Shown here piece by piece: positions 52,139 through 61,558 of a stretch of 64,000 nt of DNA. The stretch covers positions 248,001 to 312,000 of the forward strand of contig JBMNGN010000004.1 in assembly GCA_050949865.1 (NCBI GenBank). The letters are read 5' to 3'. Within the stretch, counting starts at the first letter, position 1. The number at the start of each line of letters is the position of its first letter. The position numbers and the translations under genes are program-made. The notes under the pieces are model-generated. The model did not search any database and was not told the origin of the DNA. It worked only from the letters and a program-made list of their open reading frames with translations. The stretch is from JBMNGN01 sp050949865 (GTDB lineage: Bacteria > Bacillota > Syntrophomonadia > Syntrophomonadales > Syntrophomonadaceae).

Positions 52139-53311
52139 TCACATTTTTTTGCTCAGAGCTTCTATGATGCGGGCGTCCATTTCTTTTACCCGGTTCTCCC
52201 ATGAGTGCTCCCGGGCAGTCTCCAGTCGCTTTTGCACCTTTTGCGGGGTGTCTTGTAAGGCTTTTTCTATAGCCGCAATCATACTATCCGGGTCGTGCCC
52301 AATCTCTATAAGATCGGCGAATATCTCCATTTCCGGCATTGGGGTGGACACAATCGGCTTCCCTGAAGCCAGGTATTCGTAAAATTTAAGCGGGTTTACC
52401 GCCGCAGATAATCGTCCGGGCCGGAAAGGATTTAAACAAACGTCAAATTTTTTAAGATACCCCGGCAGTTCCTCTTTACTTTTGGCTCCAGCCAGGTAGA
52501 CATTTGATAAATCCTTGAGCCGGGTAATATCAGCGTCAATTTCCACCGGACCTACCATAAGTATGGACCACTCCGGCTTTTTCCCGGCAATATGAGCAAT
52601 CAGATCCAGATCTATCCATTCCTTTATCCTGCCAATGAATCCTATCACCGGTCTCTTTATTGCTGCTGCATCTTCAGGTATTTTAAGCTTATCATCCAGA
52701 GCTCGGTTAAAATGGCTGATATCAGCCGCATTTCTCAGCATATAAGTATTGGGGTTGTATTGCTTTTTATCTTCAAATAAGGGCAAAGCAGTAGTAAATA
52801 CCAGGTCGGATTTTTTTATCAGTTCCCGTTCCATACCTTTAACGGTTTCCGGATCAAATCCTAAAAAGGCCGAATGTTCATCAACACAGTCATATACCAG
52901 GAGCTTTTCCCCCAGCCTTCCCACCAGATCGACGCTATTAGGCAAATAGGTGAGAAGAACCGGATCTGGCATATTCAATTCCCTGCAGACTTTTCGCAAT
53001 AAATAACCGATTATTACCTGGTTGAGGCGGTTAATCGCCCTGCAGCGATTGGCATAAGGAAAGAGCGGGGGGGGAGAGTACAGGTATAAATTGGTTTTTA
53101 TCCGGCGGACCCCTTTTAACCACAGCTTCCACTTGTACCACAGGGAAGCATCTTTAAAGGGCGACAAAAAACTGATCGGAGTTTCAACATACAGGATTTT
53201 ATAATCCTCAGGCATCCTCCACATCAACTGCTGGGTCCGAGCCCACAGCGGTTCAAAATCGACTCCGGCAATACATACGATATTCAGTTGGTTTATATTA
53301 GGGTTCTTCAT
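52139..53311 (-). CDS. Glycosyltransferase, GT-B fold
   Basis: 390 residues. N-terminal acceptor domain with WARTQQLMWRMPEDYKILYV near 25-44; middle YDCVDEHSAFLG; C-terminal donor domain with RPVIGFIGRIKEWIDLDLIA and the EYLASGKPIVSTPMPEM motif. It resembles GT4-related enzymes of surface polysaccharide clusters (TuaH-like); donor sugar unknown. CAGGAG is nine bases before the ATG. It ends 13 bp from the convergent csaB stop. Confidence 0.83.
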   Translation of the reverse strand: MKNPNINQLNIVCIAGVDFEPLWARTQQLMWRMPEDYKILYVETPISFLSPFKDASLWYKWKLWLKGVRRIKTNLYLYSPPPLFPYANRCRAINRLNQVIIGYLLRKVCRELNMPDPVLLTYLPNSVDLVGRLGEKLLVYDCVDEHSAFLGFDPETVKGMERELIKKSDLVFTTALPLFEDKKQYNPNTYMLRNAADISHFNRALDDKLKIPEDAAAIKRPVIGFIGRIKEWIDLDLIAHIAGKKPEWSILMVGPVEIDADITRLKDLSNVYLAGAKSKEELPGYLKKFDVCLNPFRPGRLSAAVNPLKFYEYLASGKPIVSTPMPEMEIFADLIEIGHDPDSMIAAIEKALQDTPQKVQKRLETAREHSWENRVKEMDARIIEALSKKM

Positions 53312-53451
53312 TTAAACTCACTCCTGGGTCAAAGGGCTCTAATTTAACCAGTAGACCGGGTAATACCAGGATTTCAAGGCGGCAGGAAAAGCCTTGCCTT
53401 TATCTCTTTATAACGCCTTAAATCCAGCCTAAGGTGGGATGAGCCAGTTTT

Positions 53452-54564
53452 CTACCCTAACTCCAGGTATATGCTCTCCACCCGGCGGGTCATATTTTCC
53501 AGGGTAAATGATTGCACCTTCTTTTGGCCATGCGCAGCAAGCCTGGCAGCCAATTCCCGATCATTAAGCACCTTGATGATATTCCGGGCTAGGCTTAAAA
53601 AATCTTTAGGCTGGACCAACAGGCCATCTACCCCATCATCTATAATCTCCGGTATGCCTCCGGTGTTACTGGCAATAACCGGTACATTGAAATTCATAGC
53701 CTCGAGTATAACCATACCCAGCCCTTCCATAATAGAAGGAACGCACAATAGGTCTGATATGGCGTAAATATCTTCAATAGGGCTGTAGTACCCCGGTGCG
53801 ATTATTGAATCCTTTATTCCCAGTTCGTCTAGCCACTGTTCTATCCGGGCTCTATAATCACCTTCGCCGATGATTAAAAACTGGGCATCGACTCCTGATT
53901 TCAACACTTCATACGCCGCCCGGATAAAATACTCATGGCCTTTTACCGGATGTAACCGGGATATCATGCTAACAATGGGCCGATTGGGGTCCAGTTTTAA
54001 TTTACGCTTGATTTCTACAGGATTACCGGGGGTCTTAAATTTGGTCAAGTCCAACCCATTGTAAATAACCTGTACTTTATGGGCTGGCACCCCCATTTTA
54101 TGTATCTCAGCTTCTATTGCCCTAGAGATGGCTATAAACCTATCAGTGTACCGGTTGGTAAGCATGGTTAGCCATCTAGCTAAAAAGGCCTCGGCTGCTG
54201 AAGGATAATCATACCTTAAGACACTGTGGACGGTGGTAACTACCGGCAAGGACTCTCTTTTAGCAGCTATCCGGGCCACCAGATTAGCCCTTACCCCATG
54301 GGAATGCACTATTTTGATCCGGTTTTTCCGCAGGTATTCTCTAACCGGAGTAATAGTAGTTATATCAAGCTTATGTTTCATAGGGATGACAGTGGATTTA
54401 AAACCACTGGCTTCAGCCAGGGCAGCAAAGGGACCTGGACACAGGCAGATTAAATGCGGTTCAAACTTCTCGCAATCTAGAAGCTTCATCATGGTAAGTA
54501 CCAGTTCTTCCGCTCCCCCTACCTCTCCGCCGCCTATTACATGGAGCAAGCGAATTTTACCCAT
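53452..54564 (-). CDS. GT4 family glycosyltransferase
   Basis: 370 residues from ATG 54564 (GGGGGTGG upstream). N-terminal LLHVIGGGEVGGAEELVLTM (about 5-24) and HSHGVRANLVARIAA, C-terminal RPIVSMISRLHPVKGHEYFI and the ExxxE region CVPSIMEGLGMVILEAMNFN typical of GT4. The start overlaps the ligase-like gene by 8 bp. Likely adds sugars to a lipid-linked polymer. The 140-bp gap after it contains no gene. Confidence 0.9.
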   Translation of the reverse strand: MGKIRLLHVIGGGEVGGAEELVLTMMKLLDCEKFEPHLICLCPGPFAALAEASGFKSTVIPMKHKLDITTITPVREYLRKNRIKIVHSHGVRANLVARIAAKRESLPVVTTVHSVLRYDYPSAAEAFLARWLTMLTNRYTDRFIAISRAIEAEIHKMGVPAHKVQVIYNGLDLTKFKTPGNPVEIKRKLKLDPNRPIVSMISRLHPVKGHEYFIRAAYEVLKSGVDAQFLIIGEGDYRARIEQWLDELGIKDSIIAPGYYSPIEDIYAISDLLCVPSIMEGLGMVILEAMNFNVPVIASNTGGIPEIIDDGVDGLLVQPKDFLSLARNIIKVLNDRELAARLAAHGQKKVQSFTLENMTRRVESIYLELG

Positions 54565-55804
54565 TGACTGCCACCCCCGGTTTATCATCTTTAACCGCAG
54601 GCAGGACAACTAAAATACCCAGGAAGAACCAAAAATAAACGGCCATCAGGGGGAACTCAAACATATTCTCCACCATATTATGCCCCATAACGCCGATCAG
54701 ACCAGCCAGAATACCGGTACCCACCATTTTCAGATACCGGTCCCCGGTCCTTTCTAACGCGGTTTTTGCCAGTCTTAAGGCCGAAAGCAGCAGGTAGATA
54801 AAAGCACTCAAACCTATAAGGCCCAGTTCAACTGCTAATTTGATATAGAAATTGTCAACACTGTATGCTGATTGTGGGAAGTTGGCGATAGCTACCCCCC
54901 CGCCGAAGCGTCCCATACCAAGACCGACTACCGGGTCCCCCTGCCAGTAATCAATGGCCTGGGACCACAGGGCTATCCTGCCCCCCTGGGAGCTCGACTG
55001 GATATACTCCGGGCTTAACATGTACGCTACCCGGTTATACACTGAAGGAACTACCACCGGGGTTATACACACGATGATCAGCAAAATGATTATAACCCTT
55101 TTGTCCAGCCATAAGCCAAGCAAAACAAAAGAAAAGAAGAATACCAGCCACGCACCTCTGGACAGGGTGAATACCAAACAGGCCAGAGCCAGGACGGCTA
55201 TCAAAAGGTACACTCTTTTTTTAAACCAATGGTGTGAGGCCAAGAAGGAAGCAAAGGCAATGTTAATGTTTAGAATAAGAAAACTGCCCAGGACATTAGG
55301 GCTGCCGATGAAGGAAAAGGCCCGGGTAGTAATACCGGTTTCAGCCCGATCAATCCAGTGGGGCGGGATCTCCGCTCCGGTAGCATACTGGTAAATACCG
55401 TACAATGCCACCAGCACCCCGACTAATAAAAATATATCCAGGAGGTTTTTGACCTGTTGCCGGGTAGATACCAGGTTAAGAGCTATAAAAAACCAGAAGG
55501 TGTATTCCACCAGGGCTCTTAATTCGGTTAAAGCTATTTGGGGTTCGGGGGACCGGGTTAAAAAGTTAAAAACCAGCACCGCATAAAACAGTAACAGGGG
55601 CAGCAGCAGGTTGCTGGCAATGGGGCGAATCCCTTTAATAGCCGCCCATATTACCCATAAACCTACAATTATTATAAAAAGGATTTCGTCCCACAGGCTG
55701 GCTAACATGGAGTATCCAGTATGGCGCAGGCCATAATCGATTAGGACATATGAAGTTATTAAATATAAAAGATATTTATTAACGGTTTCGGCTATGCGCT
55801 CCAT
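54557..55804 (-). CDS. O-antigen ligase/polymerase-like membrane protein
   Basis: 415 residues with about ten membrane helices and a Wzy_C/WaaL-type loop; FTLSRGAWLVFFFSFVLLGL and GLGMGRFGGGVAIANFPQSA (about 298-317) match the O-antigen ligase family. It may polymerise or ligate the glycan built by the neighbouring transferases. GGGGTAGGG precedes the ATG. It is in one transcription unit with its neighbours on both sides, short spacing suggesting co-translation. Confidence 0.85.
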   Translation of the reverse strand: MERIAETVNKYLLYLITSYVLIDYGLRHTGYSMLASLWDEILFIIIVGLWVIWAAIKGIRPIASNLLLPLLLFYAVLVFNFLTRSPEPQIALTELRALVEYTFWFFIALNLVSTRQQVKNLLDIFLLVGVLVALYGIYQYATGAEIPPHWIDRAETGITTRAFSFIGSPNVLGSFLILNINIAFASFLASHHWFKKRVYLLIAVLALACLVFTLSRGAWLVFFFSFVLLGLWLDKRVIIILLIIVCITPVVVPSVYNRVAYMLSPEYIQSSSQGGRIALWSQAIDYWQGDPVVGLGMGRFGGGVAIANFPQSAYSVDNFYIKLAVELGLIGLSAFIYLLLSALRLAKTALERTGDRYLKMVGTGILAGLIGVMGHNMVENMFEFPLMAVYFWFFLGILVVLPAVKDDKPGVAVNG

Positions 55805-55814
55805 TCCCTACCCC

Positions 55815-56231
55815 TTAATCAGTCTTGATCCAGCTGTTGATTAACCTTAATGTTACACTTCCTGGCCTGGATGCAGGCACAACTTCTGCTAGTATAAGCA
55901 ATACCCCAATTAAAACTATAACCGCCCTTGCAATATACCCTGCAAGTGAGTGGCTCCTGGAAATCATATCCGCGCAAGGGACTAAAAGCATAAACCATCC
56001 TAATACTAGCTGGAAGTTATTGACCGTAAAGCTATTTAAACTATACTGCTGCATTTTACGCCCCGCTTTACCCAGGCCCTTCATTAAAACCAGCGCTGTC
56101 CGGGTACCAAGGTTATGAAAAAAAGAATGACGATAGTAGCCGGTTTTCAACTCCGGTGCGGTCAATAACCACCCAAATATCCAGCTTCCCCGCCACATAT
56201 TTATAAACACACTGTTGTCAATGTAACTCAT
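55815..56231 (-). CDS. Small membrane protein of the polysaccharide cluster
   Basis: 138 residues, not recognised. Hydrophobic segments near 73-87 and 98-116; the N-terminal half is basic and aromatic (MWRGSWIFGWLLTA, KTGYYRHSFF). Possibly a partner of the ligase gene, which starts 10 bp after its stop. ATG with GGGGT upstream. No catalytic motif seen. Confidence 0.65.
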   Translation of the reverse strand: MSYIDNSVFINMWRGSWIFGWLLTAPELKTGYYRHSFFHNLGTRTALVLMKGLGKAGRKMQQYSLNSFTVNNFQLVLGWFMLLVPCADMISRSHSLAGYIARAVIVLIGVLLILAEVVPASRPGSVTLRLINSWIKTD

Positions 56232-56243
56232 AATTGTACCCCG

Positions 56244-56720
56244 CTATTCCTGAAGGTTAACCTCCAGTATTTCCCCTTCTGCTTCAAACAACTGGGTCTT
56301 AACTATGTATTTGGACAGCCCGGCTCTAATTTGCTGGCCGGCCATATACAATTCTGAACCCGTGTTTGATACCGGTCCTTCAATAGTCAAGTAAACATCT
56401 TTTCTAAACGGGTGTTTTTGCAACACGATTTTCCCGGTCGAATCAGGAGCAGTGTCATTGGCATCTTCCACCCGCAATTCTTTGACATATACCGGCTGCA
56501 GCTGCCCCCTGGCCAATAACTGGTCCCCTTCTTTAATCTGGGCTGCCACCTCGGGTCTTAAGTATGGGCATATTACCTTAATGGTAGCAGTTCGGGTCTC
56601 AACAGCTTCAGGGTTCTTATTTCTTAATACTAAACCCCCGACCACAATAAAAATGATTAGCAGCACAACCAGGTCAATTACATTTATTAAGCCAAAGATT
56701 CTGCCTTTATCGTCAATCAT
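56244..56720 (-). CDS. DUF4330-type membrane-anchored protein
   Basis: 158 residues. Starts MIDDKGRIFGLINVIDLVVL, a single membrane helix (about 13-31), then a small beta-rich extracytoplasmic domain; the pattern matches the DUF4330 family, found at the head of surface-polysaccharide operons in Firmicutes. Role unknown. GAGGAG seven bases before the ATG. It is the first gene of the 52.1-56.7 kb unit. Confidence 0.8.
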   Translation of the reverse strand: MIDDKGRIFGLINVIDLVVLLIIFIVVGGLVLRNKNPEAVETRTATIKVICPYLRPEVAAQIKEGDQLLARGQLQPVYVKELRVEDANDTAPDSTGKIVLQKHPFRKDVYLTIEGPVSNTGSELYMAGQQIRAGLSKYIVKTQLFEAEGEILEVNLQE

Positions 56721-56881
56721 AAATATACTCCTCTCTGTACAGGCGGTACAGTTTTGTTATATCTCGTCCGTTTACTCTAGTATAATATAGCAAATCCAGG
56801 CCACCCGCAAGGTTTGCCCGGCAACAAAAAAACCGGGGAAAAATGAAGGCACCTTGATAGACAGCGGGTTTGCCCAGCAAT

Positions 56882-56906
56882 AAAAAACCCGGGTAAACCC
56901 CGGGAT
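56882..56906 (-). terminator. Terminator of lysS transcription unit
   Basis: CCCGGG and CCCGGG (self-complementary arms) around TAAAC, followed on the minus strand by TTTTTTATT, 6 bp beyond the lysS stop codon. Confidence 0.85.
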
Positions 56907-56911
56907 TAGTT

Positions 56912-58396
56912 TTACTCTTTCGGACGAAGGGTTGGAAAAAGTATTACATCCCTGATGGATAGAGAGCCGGTGATTAACATTACTAATCGGTCTATTCCGA
57001 TCCCCAGGCCCCCCGCAGAAGGCATACCATACTCCAGGGCATTTATGTAATCCTCGTCCATCATGTGGGCTTCGCTATTTCCTCCAGCCCTCTTCTCGGC
57101 CTGTTTAAGGAACCGCTCCCTTTGATCAACCGGATCATTTAACTCGGAAAAGGCATTGGCTATCTCCCTCTGCATTATGAACAATTCAAAGCGATCAGTA
57201 ATCGCGGGATTTTGGCGGTTTCGCTTGGCCAAAGGCGAAATCTCTACCGGATGGCCATAGACAAAGGTAGGCTGGATTAACTTGTCCTCTACCAGCTGCT
57301 CAAAAACTTCATTAATAACTTCACCCCTGGCAGCATTGTGGTTTACACTGACATTTAAATCCCGGGCAGCAACTCTGGCCTCTTCGTCACTGGCAATACT
57401 ATTGAAATCGATCCCCGTATACTCTAGAATCGCATCCAGCATGGGGATTCTTTTGAAGGGCGGCCTAAAGCTTATGACCTGTCCATCTATTTCAACCACC
57501 ATGCTCCCATTTACCTTTGTCACTATGGAAGCAACCAGATCTTCACACAGGTCCATCATATCCTCATAATCGGAATAAGCCTGGTATAACTCCAGCATGG
57601 TAAATTCAGGATTATGCCGGGTGGATATCCCTTCATTGCGAAAATTACGGTTTATTTCATATACCTTTTCCAAGCCTCCTACCAGGAGTCTTTTGAGATA
57701 TAGCTCTGGGGCTATGCGCAGGTAAAGAGGCATGTCCAAAGCATTGTGATGGGTTATAAAAGGACGGGCAGCAGCCCCACCGGGAATGGGCTGCATCATA
57801 GGGGTTTCAACTTCCAGAAACCCCCGGCTATCAAGGTAGTTACGAATTTCCTTAATAATCTGGCTTCTTTTTATAAAAACCTCTCTAACCTCTGGATTGA
57901 CTATTAGATCTACATATCTTTGACGATACCTTAATTCAACATCCTTTAGTCCGTGCCATTTTTCGGGAAGCGGGGTCAAAGATTTCGCCAGGTAGACCAG
58001 ATTAGTGACCTGAACACTTATCTCTCCCTTTTGCGTCCGGAACACAGTTCCTTCTATCCCCAGGATATCCCCAATGTCAAGCTTTTTATATAGTTCGTAT
58101 TTTTCCGCGCCAATATCATCCTGGCGAAAGTATAATTGGATTGTTCCCGACAAATCCTGCAAATTAGCGAATCCGGCTTTGCCATGGCGCCTTTTGGACA
58201 TTAGCCTTCCGGCAATTTTTACCTCGGTACCCTCTATTTCGTTAAATCTTGCTTTGATTTCACCTGCATAACTGTTACGTTCAAACCTGCCTCCGAAGGG
58301 ATCAATCCCGGCTTGCCTCAGTTCTTCCAGTTTGTTAAGCCGCACTCGTCTTAGCTCGTTAATATCCTGGGCATCTTTTGATTCCTGATTAAACAC
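56912..58396 (-). CDS. lysS: Lysyl-tRNA synthetase, class II
   Basis: About 494 residues. N-terminal OB-fold tRNA-binding domain (KIAGRLMSKRRHGKAGFANL) and class II core: motif 1 around RGFLEVETPMMQPIPGGAAA, motif 2 FRNEGISTRHNPEFTMLELY, motif 3 GGLGIGIDRLVMLITGS. Charges tRNA-Lys. Starts: GTG 58396 has the better spacing from AGGGAGG; GTG 58408 would overlap the ribosome site. It follows greA, as in many Firmicutes. Confidence 0.96.
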   Translation of the reverse strand: MFNQESKDAQDINELRRVRLNKLEELRQAGIDPFGGRFERNSYAGEIKARFNEIEGTEVKIAGRLMSKRRHGKAGFANLQDLSGTIQLYFRQDDIGAEKYELYKKLDIGDILGIEGTVFRTQKGEISVQVTNLVYLAKSLTPLPEKWHGLKDVELRYRQRYVDLIVNPEVREVFIKRSQIIKEIRNYLDSRGFLEVETPMMQPIPGGAAARPFITHHNALDMPLYLRIAPELYLKRLLVGGLEKVYEINRNFRNEGISTRHNPEFTMLELYQAYSDYEDMMDLCEDLVASIVTKVNGSMVVEIDGQVISFRPPFKRIPMLDAILEYTGIDFNSIASDEEARVAARDLNVSVNHNAARGEVINEVFEQLVEDKLIQPTFVYGHPVEISPLAKRNRQNPAITDRFELFIMQREIANAFSELNDPVDQRERFLKQAEKRAGGNSEAHMMDEDYINALEYGMPSAGGLGIGIDRLVMLITGSLSIRDVILFPTLRPKE

Positions 58397-58426
58397 TAAA
58401 TCTCCCACCTCCCTATTGGCAGCAAA

Positions 58427-58906
58427 TCATCTTTCAACCTTTACAATTTTATATTTTATAAGTCCGGCTGGGGCTTCCACTTCAACTATAGAATTAACCT
58501 TTTTACCAATAACCGCCCTGCCCACAGGAGATTCATCGGATATCTTGCCGTCCTTTAACTTGGATTCAACTGATGATACTAATACCACACTTACTTCCCG
58601 GCCTGATATCAATTCCTTTAAAGTTATCTTCGAGCCAAGGGTAACCACATCGGTTCTGATCTCGCTATCTTCCATTAATCGAGCGTTTTTTAGGGTCTTT
58701 TCCAGGCTAATAATACGGCCTTCGATAAAAGCCTGTTCATTTTTGGCATCTTCGTATTCAGAATTCTCTGAAATGTCTCCAAACGCTATAGCCTGTTTAA
58801 TCCTTTCTGCAACCTCTCCTCGTTTTACTGATTTGAGGTATTCCAGTTCAGCTTCCAGCTTATGGAGTCCTTCTTTGGTCAATAGGACTTCTTTTGCATC
58901 TGCCAT
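58427..58906 (-). CDS. greA: Transcription elongation factor GreA
   Basis: 159 residues. N-terminal coiled coil (LTKEGLHKLEAELEYLKSVK, then AFGDISENSEYEDAKNEQAF with the tip acidic residues) and a C-terminal FKBP-like domain (SDESPVGRAVIGKKVNSIVE). Rescues backtracked RNA polymerase. GGAGCGG before the ATG. Precedes lysS by about 30 bp, likely same operon. Confidence 0.96.
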   Translation of the reverse strand: MADAKEVLLTKEGLHKLEAELEYLKSVKRGEVAERIKQAIAFGDISENSEYEDAKNEQAFIEGRIISLEKTLKNARLMEDSEIRTDVVTLGSKITLKELISGREVSVVLVSSVESKLKDGKISDESPVGRAVIGKKVNSIVEVEAPAGLIKYKIVKVER

Positions 58907-59035
58907 ACAACCGCTCCTAACTATGATAACTTATAAAAGCGAGGCCTGGCTCGCTTAAATTTTATCCTGCTTGCAATATTTATACTAACCGGGGTAAATG
59001 GTAGAACCCGCTTTTCTTATGGTATTATAAAGACC

Positions 59036-59929
59036 TCATAGGGCATTGTCAAGGAATAGATCCCATAATCCAATGTGGTCCCCGAGTTCTCGATAATAGA
59101 CAAAATTCTTTCCTGTCCGGCAGCTGCTTTTATTCTGCTCCCAGTTGGACCAGGCCTTTAAACAGGTTTCCAGCAGCGGGGCCAGGTTGTAAAGGTTAGG
59201 TTCAAGGCCGTTGGCGATAAGCATGTGTTCGAGTTCTGGAGCCAGGTCTTTGGATTCATCAATCAGCCTGACACAAAATACTCCTGGTATCCCCATGCTA
59301 AACCTCTGCAGGTTCCGGTCAAAAATGATGACCAGATCTCCCTTCTCCCAGTTATCGGGATTGATATAACTCGTACAAATGGCGCATCCCTTATCATATA
59401 GCAGGCGATAGGTAAAAACTTCATACCGTGCTGGATTAAAGCTCTGCAGCGATATGGGTATTTTATAATCAGACATGTGTTCCAGAAAGTCAGCAAAGTC
59501 CTCAGTTTCCCCCAGTATTATTAATTTTTCTACCCCCCTTTGTGAGATCATTTCCCGTACTAAAACTGAGGTCAGGGCCTTGATAAACTCATCACCGTAT
59601 ATAATCTGGTGATCGCTGGTGCATTCTTTTACCTGCTTCTTTAGCCTGCGATCTACTGCCATATGATTTACCTGGCACCTTTGAGCGCAAAGGAGGGATT
59701 TTTCAATCATGAGCAGCTGCTTGTTCCGTTCCAAAGCCTTAAGGTTTCCCGGACCTATAGGGAGAAATACGTTGCCGCCTTTAAGATTAAACGGGGATAA
59801 ATAAATTAGCTTCTCTAAACGGGGCCCAAAAAAAATTGGGGCTAGCCTGTCCAGAAGAAATTTTTTACACGCTAACCCCGTTAAATCTCTATTTGACTGA
59901 TTGAAAAAAGTAAAATCCAAGTCAAGCAT
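59036..59929 (-). CDS. Uncharacterised protein of the XRE/quinate-dehydrogenase-like cassette
   Basis: 297 residues from ATG 59929 (GGAGAG five bases upstream). No family recognised; no signal peptide or membrane helix. Two Cys occur close together (KGCAICTSY, about 209-217) and others are scattered; a segment KLIILGETEDFADFL suggests an alpha/beta strand-turn. The start overlaps the previous gene's stop by 8 bp, so it is a coupled third member of the cassette 59036-61393. Function unknown. Confidence 0.75.
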   Translation of the reverse strand: MLDLDFTFFNQSNRDLTGLACKKFLLDRLAPIFFGPRLEKLIYLSPFNLKGGNVFLPIGPGNLKALERNKQLLMIEKSLLCAQRCQVNHMAVDRRLKKQVKECTSDHQIIYGDEFIKALTSVLVREMISQRGVEKLIILGETEDFADFLEHMSDYKIPISLQSFNPARYEVFTYRLLYDKGCAICTSYINPDNWEKGDLVIIFDRNLQRFSMGIPGVFCVRLIDESKDLAPELEHMLIANGLEPNLYNLAPLLETCLKAWSNWEQNKSSCRTGKNFVYYRELGDHIGLWDLFLDNAL

Positions 59930-60836
59930 CCGTACTCTCCAAATCAATTACTCCGGGTTTCATCTCCAGCTGCTCAAGCATCCGGTAATAGTCCCCTGCG
60001 GAAATTTCATCAAAGGGCCGGTTGAGCAATGAAACTATTATGGCCTCAATCACATTGGTTCCAAAAGAACGTCCCCCCATATTGGGAGTGGTGGTGATCA
60101 CTTTGCTAATGCCCCTGGCCTTTAGCATTTTTAAGTCTTCCGCGGTGGTGGTATTAGTTATGATCACTTGCCGGTTAAGCTTTTCCGGGAGATATCTTTT
60201 GATATAGTGAAAATCCCCGGCCAAAATATCTGCTTCATAATAGTATTTTTGATGTTTAGAAATTATTACTTCCTGATCCTTACCGGTAGGATAAATTTTT
60301 TCAAATGGCATCCGGACTACAATAGGTGCAATCATCCTCCCTATAAAACGCAAGGTGTTCAATGAATGTAACGGGATAGGGATCCCTATCGTGTAAATTA
60401 AGTCGCCGATGGTAAGTTTAGCTCCTATTTCAGTAAAGGCTTCGGCCATTCCAAACCGGTCAACTGCACATACCATCAGCACTTTTTTGTCTTTGAAATC
60501 AATTATTCCCTGGTTTTGCACATCGTATATACACTTGCGTTCCAGGGTATTTTTCAATCCGCTGCCGTCAACCATTGGAGTTTTCCTGGCTTCGGCCAGC
60601 AGCTTTTTAGCATCTCTGATCACATAAGGCTTCCCTGCAATCCGGACATACAGGTCAATGCCACCCATACCGAAAGCGTCTATTTTACCGTCAAGGCTCC
60701 TGATTAATTCAATAGCTTTATTCCAATCCCCGTTTGTACCAATTCGCTCGATAAGGAAACGCTCCCCAAAGAACTCAGTCTCGAAAGCATGATCTCTCTT
60801 GGAGGAACCAAGGCTTACGCTTACTATATGTTTCAA
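59922..60836 (-). CDS. Quinate 5-dehydrogenase-like protein
   Basis: 304 residues from a TTG at 60836 (GGGGGGTGA five bases upstream; GTG 60845 overlaps that site). N-terminus KHIVSVSLGSSKRDHAFETE and centre KKVLMVCAVDRFGMAEAF resemble proteins annotated as quinate 5-dehydrogenase in Clostridia. No clear glycine-rich Rossmann motif is seen, so that label may be only nominal. KVITTTPNMGGRSFGTNVIE is near the C-terminus. It lies in a three-gene cassette with an XRE regulator. Confidence 0.7.
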   Translation of the reverse strand: MKHIVSVSLGSSKRDHAFETEFFGERFLIERIGTNGDWNKAIELIRSLDGKIDAFGMGGIDLYVRIAGKPYVIRDAKKLLAEARKTPMVDGSGLKNTLERKCIYDVQNQGIIDFKDKKVLMVCAVDRFGMAEAFTEIGAKLTIGDLIYTIGIPIPLHSLNTLRFIGRMIAPIVVRMPFEKIYPTGKDQEVIISKHQKYYYEADILAGDFHYIKRYLPEKLNRQVIITNTTTAEDLKMLKARGISKVITTTPNMGGRSFGTNVIEAIIVSLLNRPFDEISAGDYYRMLEQLEMKPGVIDLESTDA

Positions 60837-60850
60837 ACCGCTCACCCCCC

Positions 60851-61393
60851 TTAATTCCTGCCCGGCCGTGAGGCTTTAATCGACCTTAAGATTTTGCGAA
60901 TCTCTTTCGGGTCCACCCATTTATCTTCAGTAATCGGTGAAGTGCCTAATTCATAAGGTATAATCTGCCCGTCCAGGATTCCTTCCGCCAATTTAAGCCT
61001 TTCATCCGAGCCCAGGCAGATGACCGTTTCACAATTCCTCAACTCCGCAATTATTTTCATTATTTCATCTAAAAGCTCTTTACCACTGCGGTTGTTAATA
61101 AAATCCTGTCTTTCGTCCTCAGTCATTAAAAGAATATAATCTATCCCTTCATTTTTCAGTATGGCCATTATTTCATCTTTATTTTGAATCGGAAAGCCCA
61201 AGCAGGCTATAGATTGTCCTTTGCGCAATTCACCCAAACCTTCAAGCCTGGATATAAAAGTACGATCAATTAACAGCCTGTCCGCTACTTCCTGCTGGGA
61301 AAAGCCTCTTGATCTTAGGGTCAACGCTTTCTTCAAAACTTTCTCCAGCCTTTCCCAGCTCACAATTTTATCCTGGATCCGAAAAAATTCCAT
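60851..61393 (-). CDS. XRE-like transcriptional regulator with alpha/beta domain
   Basis: About 180 residues from ATG 61393 (AAGGGG upstream). Helix-turn-helix: LRSRGFSQQEVADRLLIDRT then FISRLEGLGE (about 27-56). The remaining part is alpha/beta with ILLMTEDERQDF and ETVICLGSDERL, possibly a ligand or nucleotide domain. It heads the cassette, and a CACAATATTGTG palindrome in front of the start is a likely autoregulatory site. Confidence 0.75.
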   Translation of the reverse strand: MEFFRIQDKIVSWERLEKVLKKALTLRSRGFSQQEVADRLLIDRTFISRLEGLGELRKGQSIACLGFPIQNKDEIMAILKNEGIDYILLMTEDERQDFINNRSGKELLDEIMKIIAELRNCETVICLGSDERLKLAEGILDGQIIPYELGTSPITEDKWVDPKEIRKILRSIKASRPGRN

Positions 61394-61411
61394 AAGCCAA
61401 CCCCTTTTGAG

Positions 61412-61428
61412 CACAATATTGTGTACAC
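61412..61428 (-). promoter_or_regulatory. Palindromic operator before the XRE regulator gene
   Basis: CACAATATTGTG (61412-61423), a perfect 12-bp palindrome, overlaps a second one, GTGTACAC (61421-61428). They lie 19 bp before the regulator's ATG. Confidence 0.5.
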
Positions 61429-61463
61429 GATTATTTTAGCACTATTCCCTTATACAGGCAAGG

Positions 61464-61558
61464 AGCACAGGGGGACGGTTCTATTGTGTTGGGGGCGCTG
61501 CCCCCAACACAATAGAACCGTCCCCCTGTGCTTACTGAACCGTCCCCCTGTGCTTACT
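61464..61558. repeat. Hairpin REP-like element, copy C, with tandem half-unit
   Basis: Perfect inverted repeat with 33-bp arms (61464-61496 and 61500-61532) and a three-base centre, containing GGGGGACGGTTCTATTGTGT. Its right end, GAACCGTCCCCCTGTGCTTA plus CT, is repeated exactly in tandem (61515-61536 and 61537-61558). The second unit supplies the TAA stop codon of dusB. Confidence 0.9.
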
